Shown here: positions 61,716-64,000 of the stretch, piece after piece | Layout: every line of letters starts with the position of its first letter | Numbering within the stretch: the first letter of the stretch is position 1 | Notes under the pieces: model-generated | Told to the model about the DNA's origin: nothing | The model's input: only the letters and a program-made list of their open reading frames with translations | The model's database searches: none | NCBI RefSeq assembly: GCF_024171725.1 | Contig: NZ_JAMTCG010000007.1 | Location: 305,895 to 369,894 of the forward strand | Direction of reading: 5' to 3' | DNA: 64,000 nt | From: Williamsia serinedens | GTDB taxonomy: Bacteria; Actinomycetota; Actinomycetes; Mycobacteriales; Mycobacteriaceae | Program-made: the position numbers and the translations under genes

Positions 61716-63425
61716 ATGACGTCGTCCACCGACGCCGACAACGGAGCCGCGCCCCGCGCCCGCCGGCCCCGCCCGACCAAGCGTCGCGCCGAGGGCCAGT
61801 GGAAGCTGGGCTACCGCGAACCGCTCAACCCCAACGAGCAGGTCAAGAAGGACGACAACCCGCTCAACGTGCGTGCCCGCGTCGAGAACATATACGCCCA
61901 CCGCGGGTTCGACTCCATCGACAAGCAGGACCTGCGCGGACGTCTGCGCTGGTGGGGCCTCTACACCCAGCGCGCCCAGGGCTACGACGGCACGTGGACC
62001 GGCGACGAGAACATCGACGTCCTCGAGGACAGCCACTTCATGATGCGGGTCCGCTGCGACGCGGGCGCTCTGACGGCCGAGCAGCTGCGGACCATCGGCG
62101 AGATCTCGACCGAGTTCGCCCGGGACACTGCGGACCTGTCCGACCGCGAGAACGTCCAGTACCACTGGATCCGCATCGAGGACGTCCCCACGATCTGGCA
62201 TCACCTCGAGGGCGTGGGCCTGAAGACGACCGAGGCCTGCGGTGACACCCCGCGCGTCGTCCTCGGCTCGCCGCTCGCCGGCGAGGCCGTCGACGAGGTC
62301 CTCGACCCGACACCGGCGATCGACGAGATCGTGCGCCGGTACGTCGGCGACCCGGCCTACTCGAACCTCCCCCGCAAGTTCAAGACCGCGATCTCCGGAC
62401 TCCAGGACGTCGCCCACGAGGTCAACGACGTCGCGTTCATCGGCGTCGTGCACCCCGAGCACGGTCCTGGTCTCGACCTCTGGGTCGGTGGCGGTCTGTC
62501 GACCAACCCCATGCTCGCGCAGCGTGTGGGTGCGTGGATCCCGCTCGACGAGGTCCCCGACGTGTGGGAGGCCGTGGTCAGCCTGTTCCGCGACTACGGC
62601 TACCGCCGACTGCGGGCCAAGGCCCGCCTCAAGTACCTGCTCAAGGACTGGGGCATCGAGAAGTTCCGCCAGGTCCTCGAGGACGAGTACCTCGGCCGGA
62701 AGCTCGTCGACGGCCCCGCGCCCGAGCCGCTCGCCGCGCCCCGCGACCACGTCGGCGTGCAGCGACTGAAGAACGGCCTCAACGCCGTCGGGTTCGCCGC
62801 GATCGCCGGTCGCGTCTCCGGGACCACCCTGCAGGCCGTCGCCGACGCCGCCGCTCGCGCCGGCTCCGACCGCATCCGGTTCACGCCGTACCAGAAGCTG
62901 GTCGTCCTCGACGTCCCCGACGACGCGGTCGACGGCCTGATCGACGAGCTGCGCGAGCACGGCCTCGACGGCCGCCCGTCGCGGTGGCGGCGCAACCTGA
63001 TCGCCTGCTCGGGGATCGAGTTCTGCAAGCTCTCGTTCACCGAGACGCGCAAGCGCAGCCAGGCGTTGGTGCCCGAGCTCGAGGAGCGTCTCGCCGACAT
63101 CGACGCGCAACTCGACGTGCCGATCACGGTGAACATCAACGGCTGCCCCAACTCGTGCGCCCGGGCCCAGATCGCCGACATCGGGTTCAAGGGTCAGCTC
63201 GTCGAGGACGAGAACGGCGACCACGTCGAGGGCTTCCAGGTACACCTCGGCGGGAGCCTCGGCCAGGACGCCGGCTTCGGCCGGAAGTTGCGCCAGCACA
63301 AGGTGACCACCGGCGAGCTGGGCGACTACATCGACCGTGTGGTGCGCAACTTCGTCAAGCACCGCGACGAGGGAGAGCGGTTCGCCCAGTGGGCGGTCCG
63401 CGCCGACGAGGAGGATCTGCGATGA
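61716..63425 (+). CDS. sirA: Ferredoxin-dependent sulfite reductase
   Basis: Reduces sulfite to sulfide with six electrons from ferredoxin, in cysteine synthesis. The sirohaem/[4Fe-4S] ligands are present: C431 and C437 in CSGIEFC, C477 and C481 in NGCPNSC. Y83 (in GLYTQR) and C175 (in TEACGD) correspond, with a constant 14-residue offset, to the covalently linked Tyr69-Cys161 pair of M. tuberculosis SirA (NirA), which favours sulfite over nitrite as substrate. 569 aa, ATG at 61716 with AGGAG 8 nt upstream. Its stop overlaps cysH by 4 nt. Confidence 0.96.
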   Translation: MTSSTDADNGAAPRARRPRPTKRRAEGQWKLGYREPLNPNEQVKKDDNPLNVRARVENIYAHRGFDSIDKQDLRGRLRWWGLYTQRAQGYDGTWTGDENIDVLEDSHFMMRVRCDAGALTAEQLRTIGEISTEFARDTADLSDRENVQYHWIRIEDVPTIWHHLEGVGLKTTEACGDTPRVVLGSPLAGEAVDEVLDPTPAIDEIVRRYVGDPAYSNLPRKFKTAISGLQDVAHEVNDVAFIGVVHPEHGPGLDLWVGGGLSTNPMLAQRVGAWIPLDEVPDVWEAVVSLFRDYGYRRLRAKARLKYLLKDWGIEKFRQVLEDEYLGRKLVDGPAPEPLAAPRDHVGVQRLKNGLNAVGFAAIAGRVSGTTLQAVADAAARAGSDRIRFTPYQKLVVLDVPDDAVDGLIDELREHGLDGRPSRWRRNLIACSGIEFCKLSFTETRKRSQALVPELEERLADIDAQLDVPITVNINGCPNSCARAQIADIGFKGQLVEDENGDHVEGFQVHLGGSLGQDAGFGRKLRQHKVTTGELGDYIDRVVRNFVKHRDEGERFAQWAVRADEEDLR

Positions 63426-64000
63426 GCACCGCTGTCCGCGTGGAGGCACATCTGAGGGACATCGCCGAGCAGGGCGCCCGCGACCTCGGTCCCGACGCCG
63501 ACCCGCGTGATCTGCTGCGATGGACCGCCGAGACCTTCGGGTCCGATTTCGTCGTCGCGTCGAACATGCAGGACGCCGCCCTGGTCGACCTCGCCGTCGA
63601 CTCGATCGACCGCGCGACCATCGGTGGCAGGGTCAAGGTCCTGTTCCTCGACACCGGTTACCACTTCGCGGAGACCCTCGGCACGCGCGACGCCGTCGAG
63701 CAGGTCTACGACGTGGAGATCGTGAACGTCACCCCCGAGCACTCGGTGGCGCAGCAGGACGAGTTGGTGGGTCGCAACCTCTTCGCGTCGGATCCCGCGG
63801 AGTGCTGCCGTCTGCGCAAGGTGGTCCCGCTGCAGAACACGCTCGCCGGGTACCGCGCCTGGGTGACCGGCATCCGCCGCGTCGAGTCGCCCACACGGGC
63901 GAACGCGCCGCTGATCTCGTTCGACGAGACGTTCGGGCTGGTGAAGATCAACCCGATCGCCGCGTGGACCGACGAGCAGATGCAGGAGTACATCGAGAGC
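63422..64000 (+). CDS. cysH: Adenylylsulfate (APS) reductase, 3' end outside window
   Basis: Converts APS to sulfite. The first 193 codons are present; the gene continues past the window edge. The PP-loop region (FVVASNMQDAALVDL) and the iron-sulfur CC pair in ECCRLRK (about residues 128-130) identify an assimilatory APS reductase rather than a PAPS enzyme lacking the cluster; the second CxxC pair would lie beyond the edge. ATG at 63422 overlaps the sirA stop (ATGA), so the two are coupled and share the leader. Confidence 0.95.
   Translation, partial: MSTAVRVEAHLRDIAEQGARDLGPDADPRDLLRWTAETFGSDFVVASNMQDAALVDLAVDSIDRATIGGRVKVLFLDTGYHFAETLGTRDAVEQVYDVEIVNVTPEHSVAQQDELVGRNLFASDPAECCRLRKVVPLQNTLAGYRAWVTGIRRVESPTRANAPLISFDETFGLVKINPIAAWTDEQMQEYIES

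Noticed and set aside
61350-63449. A 699-codon frame antisense to sirA
   Set aside because: Long open antisense frames are expected at this GC content; sirA itself has all catalytic residues.

Overview
The window is about 70% GC, coding-dense DNA from a mycolic-acid-containing actinobacterium (order Mycobacteriales). GTG and TTG starts are common, genes are often joined by 4-nt overlaps, and two stretches follow Mycobacterium tuberculosis gene order: ahpE-DUF3052 / aceE-mabR-fabD-acpM-kasA-accD6, and dnaG-dgt ... glyS / smtB-zur / uppS-recO-era-corC-ybeY-phoH ... rsmE-dnaJ2-hrcA ... hemW / sirA-cysH. There is one kasA and no kasB, and a large polysaccharide locus sits between the two stretches. 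A Gordonia- or Williamsia-like genome fits best; this is inference from gene content, not a database result.

Layout. (1) 1-10.6 kb: tRNA-Val, 1-Cys peroxiredoxin, DUF3052 protein and a lipoprotein on the minus strand; then pyruvate dehydrogenase E1, the PucR-type regulator MabR and the FAS-II operon fabD-acpM-kasA-accD6 for mycolic acid precursors, closed by a strong hairpin terminator. (2) 10.7-13.4 kb: DUF3145 protein, beta-lactamase-fold serine hydrolase and an NDMA-type alcohol dehydrogenase with a KstR-like box upstream. (3) 13.5-18 kb: a small zinc-ribbon-like protein, a membrane diguanylate cyclase, a possible GNAT-like protein and a ThiF/nitroreductase fusion, resembling the Rv1354c-Rv1356c neighbourhood. 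(4) 18-40 kb: a polysaccharide (EPS/capsule) locus with initiating glycosyl-1-phosphate transferase, flippase, ligase/polymerase-like protein, three glycosyltransferases, two acyltransferases, a methyltransferase and two Wzz-type proteins. Woven into it by 4-nt overlaps are four exported lipase-family hydrolases, together with two clan GH-A glycosidase lipoproteins. (5) 40-64 kb: tRNA-Asn and tRNA-Met, then housekeeping genes for replication, nucleotide pools, translation, zinc control, prenyl lipid carrier, repair, ribosome maturation, heat shock and haem, ending with a sulfite reductase-APS reductase operon preceded by a 29-codon leader peptide.

The most unusual parts are the lipase-studded polysaccharide locus, whose Wzz/BY-kinase-like protein has Arg in place of the Walker A Lys and no tyrosine tail; the cyclase/acyltransferase-like/E1-nitroreductase module beside it; the cysteine-containing leader peptide of the RRHxDLxRxxSAxC type before sirA; and 3'-end micro-duplications at two unrelated genes (dnaG and the DUF3145 gene).

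How it fits together: PDH supplies acetyl-CoA, AccD6 is the carboxyltransferase expected to make malonyl-CoA, and FabD/AcpM/KasA extend meromycolate chains, with MabR encoded in between. UppS makes the polyprenyl carrier that the initiating transferase in the polysaccharide locus would load. A c-di-GMP synthase next to the locus is a plausible input to surface-polymer control. Start codons were chosen from Shine-Dalgarno spacing, gene overlaps and remembered family lengths; alternatives are given where the choice is open.
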